The notes under the pieces: model-generated
The model's database searches: none
Told to the model about the DNA's origin: nothing
What the model saw: only the letters and a program-made list of their open reading frames with translations
Source of the DNA: Collinsella aerofaciens
GTDB lineage: Bacteria; Actinomycetota; Coriobacteriia; Coriobacteriales; Coriobacteriaceae
Assembly: GCA_021641225.1 (NCBI GenBank)
Contig: JAJWXI010000008.1
Coordinates: forward strand, 1-26,006
Direction of reading: 5' to 3'
Length of the DNA stretch: 26,006 nt
Translations under genes and position numbers: made by a program
In this document: piece after piece, positions 1 to 7,304 of the stretch
Position numbering within the stretch: the stretch's first letter is position 1
Layout of the letters: each line of letters begins with the position of its first letter

Positions 1-927
1 CTAGTGCTCCTCGCCGGCGCGGGCCAGGTCGTAGGGCGTGGTCTGGTAGACGTAATAGTTGAGCCAGTTGGTGTAGAGCAACTGAGCTTGGCTGCGCCAG
101 ACGTTGCGCGGCTCGGCGGTGGGGTCGTCACCCGGGAAGTAATGCGCCGGCACCTGAGGGTTGAGCCCGCGCTTCACGTCGCGCACGTACTCCAGGCGCA
201 GCGTGTCGGTATCGTACTCGGGATGGCCAAAGACAAAGAAGCGACGACTGTCCGTCGACTTGACAATGTACAGCCCCACCTCGTCGGACACGGCCACGAC
301 TTCAAGCTGCGGCTCGGCCTCCACGTCCTCGCGGCGCACATCGGTGTTGCGCGAATGCACGGCATAGAAGCGGTCGTCGAAGCCGCGGACCAGCGGGCTT
401 TGCGGCTTCACCAAATAATGCTCGAACACGCCGCTTGCCTTGGCCGGTAGATCGTACTTCTGAATGCCGTAATGATGGTAGAGCCCCGCCTGCGCGCCCC
501 AGCAAATGTGCAGCGTGGAGTGCACGTGCGTAGTGGACCAATCCATGATCTGGCAGAGCTCGGGCCAGTAGTCGACCTCCTCGAATGGCATCTGCTCCAC
601 GGGCGCGCCCGTGATAATCAGGCCGTCGTAGTGGATGTCGCGGATGTCGTCGAACGTGCGGTAGAACGTCTCCAGGTGACCGGCGCTCACGTGCGTGGCC
701 TCGTGCGTCTTGGTGCGCAGCAGGTCCACCTCCACCTGCAGCGGCGTGTTGGAGAGCTTGCGCATGATCTGCGTCTCGGTGGCGATTTTGGTGGGCATGA
801 GGTTGAGGATGAGCACGCGCAGCGGACGGATGTCCTGGTGCAGTGCGCGGTACTCGGTCATGACAAAGATGTTCTCGCTCTCGAGCTGCGCAGCGGCAGG
901 GAGGGCGTCGGGGATGCGAATGGGCAT
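1..927 (-). CDS. metA: Homoserine O-acyltransferase MetA (probably acetyl-CoA specific)
   Basis: Activates L-homoserine by O-acylation, the first committed step of methionine synthesis, in the cytoplasm. The 308-aa protein matches the MetA family in length. It carries the catalytic Cys142 (ICWG) and the His235/Glu237 pair (GHPEYD). Residue 111 is Glu in GAPVE. In characterised MetA enzymes Glu at 111 goes with acetyl-CoA use and Gly with succinyl-CoA use, so I infer O-acetylhomoserine as product despite the usual 'succinyltransferase' label. The ATG at 927 is preceded by AAGGAG at 5-6 nt. The stop codon is the first three bases of the window, so the gene is complete. It is divergent from the dehydrogenase gene at 1139, with 211 bp between. 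I saw no clear SAM riboswitch or T-box in that gap. Confidence 0.95.
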   Translation of the reverse strand: MPIRIPDALPAAAQLESENIFVMTEYRALHQDIRPLRVLILNLMPTKIATETQIMRKLSNTPLQVEVDLLRTKTHEATHVSAGHLETFYRTFDDIRDIHYDGLIITGAPVEQMPFEEVDYWPELCQIMDWSTTHVHSTLHICWGAQAGLYHHYGIQKYDLPAKASGVFEHYLVKPQSPLVRGFDDRFYAVHSRNTDVRREDVEAEPQLEVVAVSDEVGLYIVKSTDSRRFFVFGHPEYDTDTLRLEYVRDVKRGLNPQVPAHYFPGDDPTAEPRNVWRSQAQLLYTNWLNYYVYQTTPYDLARAGEEH

Positions 928-1073
928 GGATGCTCCTTACGAGTCAGTTGCAGTTATGGTACAACGAGCGGCCCCATCCGCGCGAGCACATCGCCCAGCG
1001 ATGCCGTCAGCGGCCCAAATCACTCCAAAAGTAGAGATTAAGGCATGTCCCAAAAATCTGCGGCGCTTTAGCC

Positions 1074-1101
1074 TAGCAAAGTGGCAGCAGGACGCTACAA
1101 T
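1074..1101 (+). promoter_or_regulatory. Candidate promoter of the dehydrogenase gene
   Basis: TAGCAA (1074-1079) and TACAAT (1096-1101) are 16 bp apart. A start near 1108 would leave a leader of about 30 nt containing the GAAAGGA ribosome-binding site at 1124-1130. The -35 match is poor, so this is tentative. Confidence 0.35.
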
Positions 1102-1138
1102 GGTTCGACGCGAAAAACTCGGCCGAAAGGATACATAT

Positions 1139-2116
1139 ATGTACCAGACGCGTAAGATCGGTGTGGTCGGCCAGGGCCACGTAGGAGCACATGTCGCCAA
1201 TAGCCTGCTCATGCAGGGCATTGCCGATGAGCTGTACCTGTGCGATATCAACGAGGCCAAGGTGACGTCCGAGGTCCAGGACCTGCGCGACTCCCTTTCG
1301 TTTGTCCCGTACAATACCAAGATCGTCAACTGCTACGACCACTACGAGGAGCTGGCCTGCTGCGACGTCATCGTCAACGCTGCCGGTAAGGTCGCGCTGG
1401 CAGCCGGCAACCGCGACGGCGAGCTGTTCTTTACCACCGACGCCGCCCGCACCTTTGCCAAGCGCATCGTCGACGCCGGCTTCGACGGCATCTTTGTGAG
1501 CATCTCCAACCCCTGCGACGTCGTGTGCACCGAGCTGTGGCACCTGACCGGCTACGATCCCAAGAAGATCATCGGCTCGGGCTGCGGTCTGGACTCCGCC
1601 CGCCTGCGCACCGAGATCTCCAAGAAGGTCGGCGTGAGCCCCAAGTCCATCGACGCCTACATGATCGGCGAGCACGGCTTTAGCCAGCTGGCCGCCTTTA
1701 AGGCAGCAACCATCGCCGGCAAGAGCCTCAACGAGCTTCAGGCCGAGAACTCCGACAAGTACGCCTTCGACCACATGGAGGTCGAGGAGCTCGCGCGCAA
1801 GGGCGGCTATGTTACCTACCAGGGCAAGCAGTGCACCGAGTACGCCGTCGCCAACTCCGCCGCACGCGTCTGCGCTGCCGTGCTGCACAACGAGCACGCC
1901 GTGCTTTCAGCCTCTACGCTTATGACCGGCCAGTATGGCGAGGAGGGCATCTTCACCTCCTTGCCGTGCGTGATCGGCGCCGAGGGCGTCGAGGAGGTCT
2001 ACACGCTCGATCTGTCCGAGTACGAGCTCGAGGGCTTCCACAAGAGCTGCCAGCACATCCGCGACAACATCGCCCAGCTCGACTGGTGGGACGCCGAGGC
2101 CTACGACGCAAAGTAG
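1139..2116 (+). CDS. L-2-hydroxyacid dehydrogenase of the lactate/malate dehydrogenase family
   Basis: NAD-dependent 2-oxoacid/2-hydroxyacid oxidoreductase of 325 aa, the LDH/MDH/hydroxyisocaproate dehydrogenase fold. Visible elements are the Rossmann motif GVVGQGHVG near residue 8, the NAD-binding Asp36, Arg92 (LDH Arg109), NPCDV (124-128), the Asp152/Arg155 pair in LDSARLR (LDH Asp168/Arg171) and catalytic His179 in GEHGFS. Aligning the substrate loop back from Arg92 puts Ala86 where LDH has Gln102 and malate dehydrogenase has Arg, so the substrate may not be pyruvate. ATG 1139 was chosen because GAAAGGA lies 8 nt upstream. The frame stays open upstream, including an ATG at 1100, but that one overlaps the candidate -10 box and has no ribosome-binding site. 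The gene appears monocistronic, with a terminator just downstream. Confidence 0.85.
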   Translation: MYQTRKIGVVGQGHVGAHVANSLLMQGIADELYLCDINEAKVTSEVQDLRDSLSFVPYNTKIVNCYDHYEELACCDVIVNAAGKVALAAGNRDGELFFTTDAARTFAKRIVDAGFDGIFVSISNPCDVVCTELWHLTGYDPKKIIGSGCGLDSARLRTEISKKVGVSPKSIDAYMIGEHGFSQLAAFKAATIAGKSLNELQAENSDKYAFDHMEVEELARKGGYVTYQGKQCTEYAVANSAARVCAAVLHNEHAVLSASTLMTGQYGEEGIFTSLPCVIGAEGVEEVYTLDLSEYELEGFHKSCQHIRDNIAQLDWWDAEAYDAK

Positions 2117-2158
2117 GCCGTAGGCTGCCGCAACCTTGCGAATCTAAACACGATACTA

Positions 2159-2199
2159 AGCGGGCCGCGCCGGAAATCTCCGGCGCAGCCCGCTTTTTT
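2159..2199 (+). terminator. Rho-independent terminator of the dehydrogenase gene
   Basis: A near-perfect stem of about 15 bp, AGCGGGC-GCGCCGGA paired with TCCGGCGC-GCCCGCT, has an AATC-type loop and is followed by TTTTTT. It may also act weakly on the convergent SIS gene ending at 2248, but the minus-strand T tract is poor. Confidence 0.9.
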
Positions 2200-2247
2200 G
2201 ACTCGCGCTGCGCCCTTGCGAATCGAAGGTGAATGGTTTTCCGTTAC

Positions 2248-3216
2248 TTAGTACTGCTCGATGCCCATGTAGCGACGAACCTCGGGGCTGTGGTCGAAGA
2301 CCTTGCCGCGGGCGGCGCGCAGCTCGCAGCTCATCGCGTAGAAGAAGATCGGCTCCAGGAACGAACGCACGCTGGCAGGCACTTCGCCCACGCCGTACTC
2401 AAGCGCGTCGAGCACCATGATCGTGTCGGTGTGCGTGTTGAGGAACGCAAGCGCGCGCTCCTCCATGGGGCGGCACTCGCCCGCGCCAAGCTGCACAAAG
2501 TAGAACACGCCGGGCTCGGTGGCCTCGAAGGGACCGTGGAAGTACTCGCCGGAGTGGATGTAGCAGCAGTGCTGCCACTGCATCTCCATGAGCGAGCAGA
2601 TCGCCATGGCGTAGGTCTGGCTAAAGTTGGGGCCGGACCCCAGGATATAGAAGAACTTGTGCTGCTGGCAGAGCTCGGCAAAGCGGGCGCCCAGCTCGGC
2701 GTTGACCTTCTCGCGGGCGGCGGGCAGCAGCGCATCCATCTGCTTGAGGCCCTCGTACATGTCGGCGAGCGCCTCGTAACCCTCCTGCTGGTCGAGCAAC
2801 TCGGCAGCCATCAGGACGCCGATACCCTGCGGCACCTCGGCCTGTGACACGCCCTCGCCCCACGGATAGACCCAGGTGGTCCACTTGCCGTTATCGATCT
2901 TGGAGCCCTCGCAGTCGGTGAGGGCAACGACCTCGGCTCCGGCAGCCAGCGCCATCTCGCAACCGTCGACAACCTCCTGCGTGTTACCGCTGTGGCTGCA
3001 GGCAATAACGAGCGACTTCTCACCAAGGCTCTTGGGGGCCATCAGGCAAAACTCGCGCGCCGTGTAGACCGTCGAGGTAAACGTGGTGGCCTCGCGCTTG
3101 AGCAGTTCGTTAGCCGGCATGAGGTCGATCATCGAACCGCCGCAGGCGATCCAAAAGACGTTCTCGACCTTGCCCTTGCGCTCGATAATTTCCTGAATCA
3201 GATCATGTGCGTTCAT
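2248..3216 (-). CDS. SIS-domain sugar-amine 6-phosphate deglycase, paralogue 1 (FrlB/GfrE/FraB-like)
   Basis: Predicted to cleave a 6-phosphorylated Amadori compound (fructosamine type) into hexose 6-phosphate and amine in the cytoplasm. The 322-aa protein has two SIS halves. The phosphosugar loop is SHSGNTQE (74-81). The second half has EMQW (Glu211) and EYFHGPFE (His227), 16 residues apart, the same spacing as the catalytic Glu/His pair known in FraB. The C-terminus RRYMGIEQY is a variant of the RRYMWK-Y end of its two paralogues here. The start has AAGGAGG at 3226-3232. The promoter region lies between this gene and the gntR-type gene at 3361 on the same strand, and is bracketed by two 17-bp direct repeats. 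No transporter gene adjoins it, so it may depend on the PTS at 10566-13170. Family membership is firm; the substrate is unknown. Confidence 0.85.
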   Translation of the reverse strand: MNAHDLIQEIIERKGKVENVFWIACGGSMIDLMPANELLKREATTFTSTVYTAREFCLMAPKSLGEKSLVIACSHSGNTQEVVDGCEMALAAGAEVVALTDCEGSKIDNGKWTTWVYPWGEGVSQAEVPQGIGVLMAAELLDQQEGYEALADMYEGLKQMDALLPAAREKVNAELGARFAELCQQHKFFYILGSGPNFSQTYAMAICSLMEMQWQHCCYIHSGEYFHGPFEATEPGVFYFVQLGAGECRPMEERALAFLNTHTDTIMVLDALEYGVGEVPASVRSFLEPIFFYAMSCELRAARGKVFDHSPEVRRYMGIEQY

Positions 3217-3272
3217 GTTGATGCTCCTCCTTGTGTGGTGGCTTTTGGCGACGGCTGCTCGTACCTGCGGTC

Positions 3273-3351
3273 GTTCTATGTTGTCCTATTTATAGCACGC
3301 AAGCTGTCGTGGGTGAAGTCATTTCGCCAAACTTGTTCTATGTTGTTCTAT
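3273..3351 (-). promoter_or_regulatory. SIS-1 promoter flanked by two direct-repeat operator candidates
   Basis: Two near-identical 17-mers, GTTCTATGTTGTYCTAT, occur at 3273-3289 and 3335-3351 (one difference, 62 bp apart). Each is itself a direct repeat of GTTCTAT with a 3-nt spacer. Between them on the minus strand lie TTCACC (3317-3312) and TATAAA (3294-3289), 17 bp apart, a plausible sigma-70-type promoter for the SIS gene. One copy sits just downstream of the -10 box and the other upstream of the -35 box. The most likely ligand is the GntR protein encoded directly upstream; this is inference. Confidence 0.55.
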
Positions 3352-3360
3352 CTGTGGACG

Positions 3361-4116
3361 TTAGATGTCAAACACGTAGCGCGAGCCAACGATCTTTTGA
3401 CGACCGAGCAGTAGGGGCCGCTCGTCCGCATCGGTAAAGTACGCCTCCATATAGAAGAGCGGCTCGCCGACCGGCACCTCCAGCAGCGGGGCCGCCTGAG
3501 CATCGGCAAGCGCGATCTCCACGGTGCAGGGGTCGGACTTGAGCGGCGCGCGGCCCGAGTGCTCGGCAACGAGCGCAAAGATTGAGTTATCGGTGAGGTC
3601 CTCGTCGGCCAGCGTCTGCAAGTAGGGATGGTCGGCGAGCACGAAGGCGTTGTTCTCGAGCATGACGGGGATGCCGTCGGCCGTGCGTACGCGCTCGACC
3701 ACGATGAGCTCGCAGCCGGGTTCCACCCCAAAAAACGCCGCGTCCTCACGCGTCGCCGCAACCACCGTGCGAGACACCAGGCGTGCTCCGGCCACCATGT
3801 CGTTGGCGGAGCAACCCTCGGAAAAGCTCTGAACGTCGCCCTTCTGGCGAATCTTGCGCTTGAGCTTGGGCGCGCACACAAAGGTGCCCCTCCCCTGCTG
3901 GCGGTTGAGGTAGCCCGCGCGCGACAGCTCCTCGATGGCGCGGCGCACGGTGACGCGACCCACGCCGTAGGACTTCGCGAGCTCCATCTCGGAAGGAATG
4001 CGCGAGCCGGCTGCGTACACGCCGCGCGCGATCTCGCCCTTTAGGTCGTCCATAACCTGCTGGTACAGCGGCACAGCGGACACGCCAGCGCGGCCGGTTT
4101 TATCGTCGGCTACCAT
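3361..4116 (-). CDS. GntR-family regulator, HutC/UTRA type (GntR1)
   Basis: Transcription regulator of 251 aa. The N-terminal winged helix is seen in PLYQQVMDDLKGEIARGVY, followed by RIPSEMELAKSYGVGRVTVR and the wing QQGRGTFV (up to about residue 80). The C-terminal UTRA effector domain (about 100-251) normally binds a sugar phosphate or similar ligand, and ends in IVGSRYVFDI. GntR2 ends similarly (YVGSRYVMVM), so the two are paralogues. The ATG begins 2 nt after the recQ stop codon, and the GGAG that could serve as ribosome-binding site lies inside the end of recQ, so translation is probably coupled. Its stop lies 145 bp before the SIS-1 gene, and the GTTCTAT repeats in that gap are its probable operators. 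It resembles the FrlR type of fructosamine regulator by context only. Confidence 0.9.
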   Translation of the reverse strand: MVADDKTGRAGVSAVPLYQQVMDDLKGEIARGVYAAGSRIPSEMELAKSYGVGRVTVRRAIEELSRAGYLNRQQGRGTFVCAPKLKRKIRQKGDVQSFSEGCSANDMVAGARLVSRTVVAATREDAAFFGVEPGCELIVVERVRTADGIPVMLENNAFVLADHPYLQTLADEDLTDNSIFALVAEHSGRAPLKSDPCTVEIALADAQAAPLLEVPVGEPLFYMEAYFTDADERPLLLGRQKIVGSRYVFDI

Positions 4117-4118
4117 CG

Positions 4119-6098
4119 TTACGCTCCATCCCGCGCGTGCTCGGACTCAAACTCTTCAATCGCCGCCATAAACTGCTCGCCAAAGGCGTCGGCCTTTTTC
4201 TCGCCAATACCGTTGACCAGGATCAGCTCGTCGCGCGTCTGCGGACGCAGGCGGCACAGGCCGCGCAGAGCCCTGTCGGAAAAGACCATATACGGCGCCA
4301 TCTCCAGCTCGGTCGAGATCTCCTTGCGCAAGGCACGCAGGCGCTCGAACAGCTCGGCATCGTCGCCCACGCGCGGGCGCTGATCCAGCTCAGCCTCCTC
4401 GCGCAGCAGATCCACCGCGCGGCGGGCGCGGGCCGAGGCCTTGCGCTTGGACGCGCGACGCTTAACGGTAAAGGCGAACGCCTCGTCCTCGACCTCGCCG
4501 GCACGCGGGCCCAGCCCAACGACCGGGTACTGCCCCTGCGAGGTGGCCAGATAACCGCGGCCGCACAGCTGGCCGATGATGTCCTTGATGCGCCCGACCG
4601 ATTCGCTCGACAGCTCACCGTAGCCGCGGTCCTCGTCCAGATGCATCTGGCGAATGCGCTCGGTGTTGCCGCCGTGGAGCACATCGGCGATCAGCGACTT
4701 GCCAAAGCGCATGGGACGCGTGGCCACATAGCGCACAGCGACGCGGGCCATATCGGTGACGTCCTCGACCTCGAACTGCGTAAGGCAGTTGCTGCAGTTG
4801 CCGCAGCCCTCGGCGTCGTCTGCGGTGCCGCCCGCAGCAGCCGCAACCGCATGCTCGGCCGCGGCTTCGTCGCCAAAGTAGCGCAGCATGTATTCGCGCA
4901 GGCAGCCGGTGGTATTGCAGTAGCCCTCCATCTGGCTGAGCAGGCGATAACGGTTCTGGAGCGCCCACGCGCGCTGCTCGTCGTCAAGCGCCTCGTCGGC
5001 CGCATCGCCGCGGTCGATCAAAAAGCGGCGCATGCGAAAATCGTTACCGTTCCACAGCAGGTGGCAGCTGGCCGGATCGCCATCGCGGCCAGCGCGGCCC
5101 GCCTCTTGGTAGTATGCCTCGATGCTCTCGGGCACGTTGTTGTGGATCACGTAGCGCACGTTGGGCTTGTCGATGCCCATGCCAAAGGCGTTGGTGGCAA
5201 CCATCACCTGAATATCGTCGTCGATAAAGGCGCGTTGGCTTTGGCGACGGGCGTCGTTGCCCATGCCGGCATGGTAACGGCCAACGCGAATGCCACTGGG
5301 GCCCAGCGCCTCGGCAAGCTCACCTGCCAGTGCATCGACGGTCTTGCGGGTCGAGCAATACACGATGCCGCTCTCGCCCGAATGCGCAATCACATAGTCG
5401 CGCACCCAGGCGGTCTTGGCTTTGTCGCCCATCTCCTCGCAGCCAAAGTAGAGGTTCTTGCGATCGAAGCCCGTCACCACCGTCGCGGGGTTTTGCAGGC
5501 CGAGCATCTGCTGGATGTCCGCACGCACGCGCTCGGTTGCCGTAGCGGTAAAGGCCGCCACAATGGGACGCTGCGGCAGGGAATCGATGAGCTCGCGAAT
5601 CTGCAGGTAGGCGGGGCGAAAATCCTGGCCCCATTGGCTCACGCAGTGCGCCTCGTCAATGGCCACGAGCGGCACGCCGATGCCGCCGTCGGCCGCGGCC
5701 TCCCGTGCAAAGGCTAAAAAGCGTGGCTCGAGCAGGCGCTCGGGCGCCACGTACATAAGTTGATAACGACCCTCGCGCGCCCGCTTGAGCACGGTGTTTT
5801 GCTGGGCCGGGGTAAGGCTGGAGTTGAGATAGCTGGGTCGCGCACCCGCCGCGAGCAACGCACGGGTCTGGTCCTCCATAAGCGACAGCAGCGGACTCAC
5901 CACAAAGGTGATGCCGGGCAGCATGAGCGCGGGCACCTGGTAGCAAATGGACTTGCCGGCACCCGTGGGCATAACACCCAGCGCATCGCGACCGGCAAGG
6001 ATCGCATCGACCATGCGGTCCTGTCCCGGGCGAAACGAGGTGTAGCCAAAATAGGCGCCGAGCGTGTCGAGCGCCATCTGCTGCATGCTATCGGTCAT
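4119..6098 (-). CDS. recQ: ATP-dependent DNA helicase RecQ
   Basis: 3'-5' DNA helicase of recombination and replication-fork repair. The 659-aa protein has the full domain set. Walker A is MPTGAGKS (Lys49) and the DEAH box is at about 148-151 within DEAHCVSQWGQDFRPAYL. Motif VI is YYQEAGRAGRDG. An RQC zinc-binding region has spaced cysteines (CLREYMLRYFGD, later CGNCSNC). The C-terminal HRDC domain covers roughly the last 90 residues. The start is supported only by a weak AGGAA sequence about 4 nt upstream. The downstream GntR1 gene follows after 2 nt. A 266-bp gap containing a 20-bp inverted repeat separates the start from GntR2 upstream. Confidence 0.97.
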   Translation of the reverse strand: MTDSMQQMALDTLGAYFGYTSFRPGQDRMVDAILAGRDALGVMPTGAGKSICYQVPALMLPGITFVVSPLLSLMEDQTRALLAAGARPSYLNSSLTPAQQNTVLKRAREGRYQLMYVAPERLLEPRFLAFAREAAADGGIGVPLVAIDEAHCVSQWGQDFRPAYLQIRELIDSLPQRPIVAAFTATATERVRADIQQMLGLQNPATVVTGFDRKNLYFGCEEMGDKAKTAWVRDYVIAHSGESGIVYCSTRKTVDALAGELAEALGPSGIRVGRYHAGMGNDARRQSQRAFIDDDIQVMVATNAFGMGIDKPNVRYVIHNNVPESIEAYYQEAGRAGRDGDPASCHLLWNGNDFRMRRFLIDRGDAADEALDDEQRAWALQNRYRLLSQMEGYCNTTGCLREYMLRYFGDEAAAEHAVAAAAGGTADDAEGCGNCSNCLTQFEVEDVTDMARVAVRYVATRPMRFGKSLIADVLHGGNTERIRQMHLDEDRGYGELSSESVGRIKDIIGQLCGRGYLATSQGQYPVVGLGPRAGEVEDEAFAFTVKRRASKRKASARARRAVDLLREEAELDQRPRVGDDAELFERLRALRKEISTELEMAPYMVFSDRALRGLCRLRPQTRDELILVNGIGEKKADAFGEQFMAAIEEFESEHARDGA

Positions 6099-6197
6099 GG
6101 TTTCCTAACGTTCAAGTCATCTGCCGCCGATTATACGCCGCCACGCGGACCGGTGCCGCGCCGCTGTCGGCCACGGGCGATGCAATCCGAAGGGAAC

Positions 6198-6292
6198 GAG
6201 CGTGGATTTTTGGACACTTTCCGGATGAGCGTGGATAATCTCCCACTTTGAGCACGCCGTTGAGCCAAAAACGGGAGATTATCCACGCTCAT
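6198..6292. repeat. 20-bp perfect inverted repeat plus a direct copy of its outer part
   Basis: The arms 6225-6244 (ATGAGCGTGGATAATCTCCC) and 6273-6292 are exact reverse complements separated by 28 nt. GAGCGTGGAT also occurs at 6198-6207, 29 bp before the copy inside the left arm. Neither strand has a T tract after the stem, so it is not a typical terminator. It lies between GntR2 and recQ, both on minus. It could be a dispersed REP/MITE-like element or a protein-binding palindrome. Confidence 0.8.
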
Positions 6293-6332
6293 TCTGCAAA
6301 TTGCCGCTCTGGCGGGCTTGCAGCGTCGAGCC

Positions 6333-6359
6333 GTTGCGCGGTTTGGAAAACCGCGCAAC
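6333..6359 (-). other. 12-bp stem-loop immediately after the GntR2 stop
   Basis: GTTGCGCGGTTT (6333-6344) pairs perfectly with 6348-6359 around a 3-nt loop. It starts 5 nt beyond the GntR2 stop codon on the minus strand. It has no T tract, so it may be a weak terminator or a 3'-end stabiliser. Confidence 0.55.
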
Positions 6360-6364
6360 TAGAG

Positions 6365-7084
6365 CTACATGACCATGACGTAGCGCGATCCCACGTAGTA
6401 CTGCTTACCCATCAGGACCGGCTCATCGTTGGGACCGGTAAAGCCGGCGCGCAGGTTGAGCAGCGGATCATGCGGGGCAATGCCCAGCTCGGCCGCCTGC
6501 TCGGCATTAGCTCGAACGGCCTCGACCGTACGGTAGCCAACCGAGACAATCGGGATTCCGCCAACACGCTCGACCTCGGCAAAAATCGACTTGTCCTCAA
6601 GATCGGCCGTCAACAGCTCACGGTAGGCATCAAACGGCACAAAGATGTTCTCCTCAAAGATGGGCTCGCCGTCGGCCGTACGCACGCGCTTGATATGCAG
6701 CAGCAGCGCATCCTTCTGCAGGCCAAAGAACTCCATCTCGTTTTGGCGCGCCGGAACGATCTGGCGATCGATCACATGCGCACCGGCCTTCATGCCGTTG
6801 TTGGCACACAGCGCGGTAAACGTCTGCAGCGTCGAGGCGTGGAACTGGCGATTGATATGCGGCGTGGAAACAAAGGTGCCGCGGCCCTGTTGCTTAACCA
6901 GGTAACCATCGGAGCACAGCTCCTCGACGGCGCGGCGCACCGTAATTCGGCTTACCTCGTACTGCTCGGCTAGCTCAAGCTCGGACGGAATACGCTCCTT
7001 GGGTGCATAAACACCTTTCTCGATCGCATCCTTGATTTCGTCGTAAATCTGCTGGTAAAGCGGTGCATTTTTGGGTGCAGGCAT
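6365..7084 (-). CDS. GntR-family regulator, HutC/UTRA type (GntR2)
   Basis: Transcription regulator of 239 aa. The winged-helix domain runs to about residue 75 (PLYQQIYDEIKDAIEKGVY, ELAEQYEVSRITVRRAVEEL, wing QQGRGTF). The UTRA ligand domain follows (about 90-239) and ends YVGSRYVMVM, closely like GntR1. The ribosome-binding site is weak (AAGAG, about 10 nt upstream of the ATG). The upstream region is AT-rich and contains TATAACGTCTA (7127-7137). The same core recurs in front of the PTS operon (13199) and the EamA gene (14476), which makes GntR2 the leading candidate for their regulator, with autoregulation. It is followed by a tight stem-loop. The effector is unknown; a sugar-amine phosphate is the natural guess from context. 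Confidence 0.9.
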   Translation of the reverse strand: MPAPKNAPLYQQIYDEIKDAIEKGVYAPKERIPSELELAEQYEVSRITVRRAVEELCSDGYLVKQQGRGTFVSTPHINRQFHASTLQTFTALCANNGMKAGAHVIDRQIVPARQNEMEFFGLQKDALLLHIKRVRTADGEPIFEENIFVPFDAYRELLTADLEDKSIFAEVERVGGIPIVSVGYRTVEAVRANAEQAAELGIAPHDPLLNLRAGFTGPNDEPVLMGKQYYVGSRYVMVM

Positions 7085-7126
7085 ATCTGATCACTCTTAT
7101 CGAAATATCGAAATAACTAATACGTA

Positions 7127-7137
7127 TATAACGTCTA
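7127..7137 (+). promoter_or_regulatory. TATAACG-type operator candidate before GntR2
   Basis: TATAACGTCTA sits 43 bp upstream of the GntR2 start in a very AT-rich stretch. The same 9-11-base core is found at 13199 and, on the other strand, at 14491-14476. Only one half-site is well preserved here, so it is weaker than the other two. Confidence 0.4.
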
Positions 7138-7176
7138 GTTTCATATTATCTCATATTGATAAAACGATACACCATC

Positions 7177-7209
7177 CCTACCAAAAAGCGACAGCTTCAT
7201 TTTGGTAGG
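7177..7209 (+). other. 10-bp stem-loop with a plus-strand T tract
   Basis: CCTACCAAAA (7177-7186) pairs exactly with TTTTGGTAGG (7200-7209) around a 13-nt loop, and TTTTAT follows on plus. No plus-strand gene ends here. It may belong to the GntR2 upstream region or be a remnant. Confidence 0.4.
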
Positions 7210-7231
7210 TTTTATCTGGGCAAACGAAAGT

Positions 7232-7259
7232 CCCTCGAAAGCAACGGGGCTTTCGAGGG
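7232..7259 (-). terminator. Terminator-like hairpin after the YitT gene
   Basis: CCCTCGAAAGC (7232-7242) pairs perfectly with GCTTTCGAGGG (7249-7259) around a 6-nt loop. It lies 45 bp beyond the YitT stop on minus. The following minus-strand sequence (ACTTTCGTTT) is only a weak T tract. Confidence 0.55.
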
Positions 7260-7304
7260 GCTCAAGCGGGCAGGATCACGCCGGGCCGGCAAAATGCCAA
7301 TACC

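Noticed and set aside
695..1138. N-terminal extension of the dehydrogenase frame into metA
   Set aside because: The extra 148 residues are low-complexity Ser/Arg/Met-rich antisense of metA. GAAAGGA and the Rossmann motif place the start at 1139.
928..1138. SAM riboswitch or T-box leader for metA
   Set aside because: I found no characteristic conserved core or terminator/antiterminator pair in the 211-bp gap.
4137..5717. Long plus-strand open frame opposite recQ
   Set aside because: Antisense shadow of recQ with no recognisable motif or ribosome-binding site; the minus-strand frame encodes a complete RecQ.
7177..7209. Terminator of an unseen plus-strand gene
   Set aside because: The stem has a plus-strand T tract, but no credible plus-strand gene or small RNA ends there, so it is listed only as a stem-loop.
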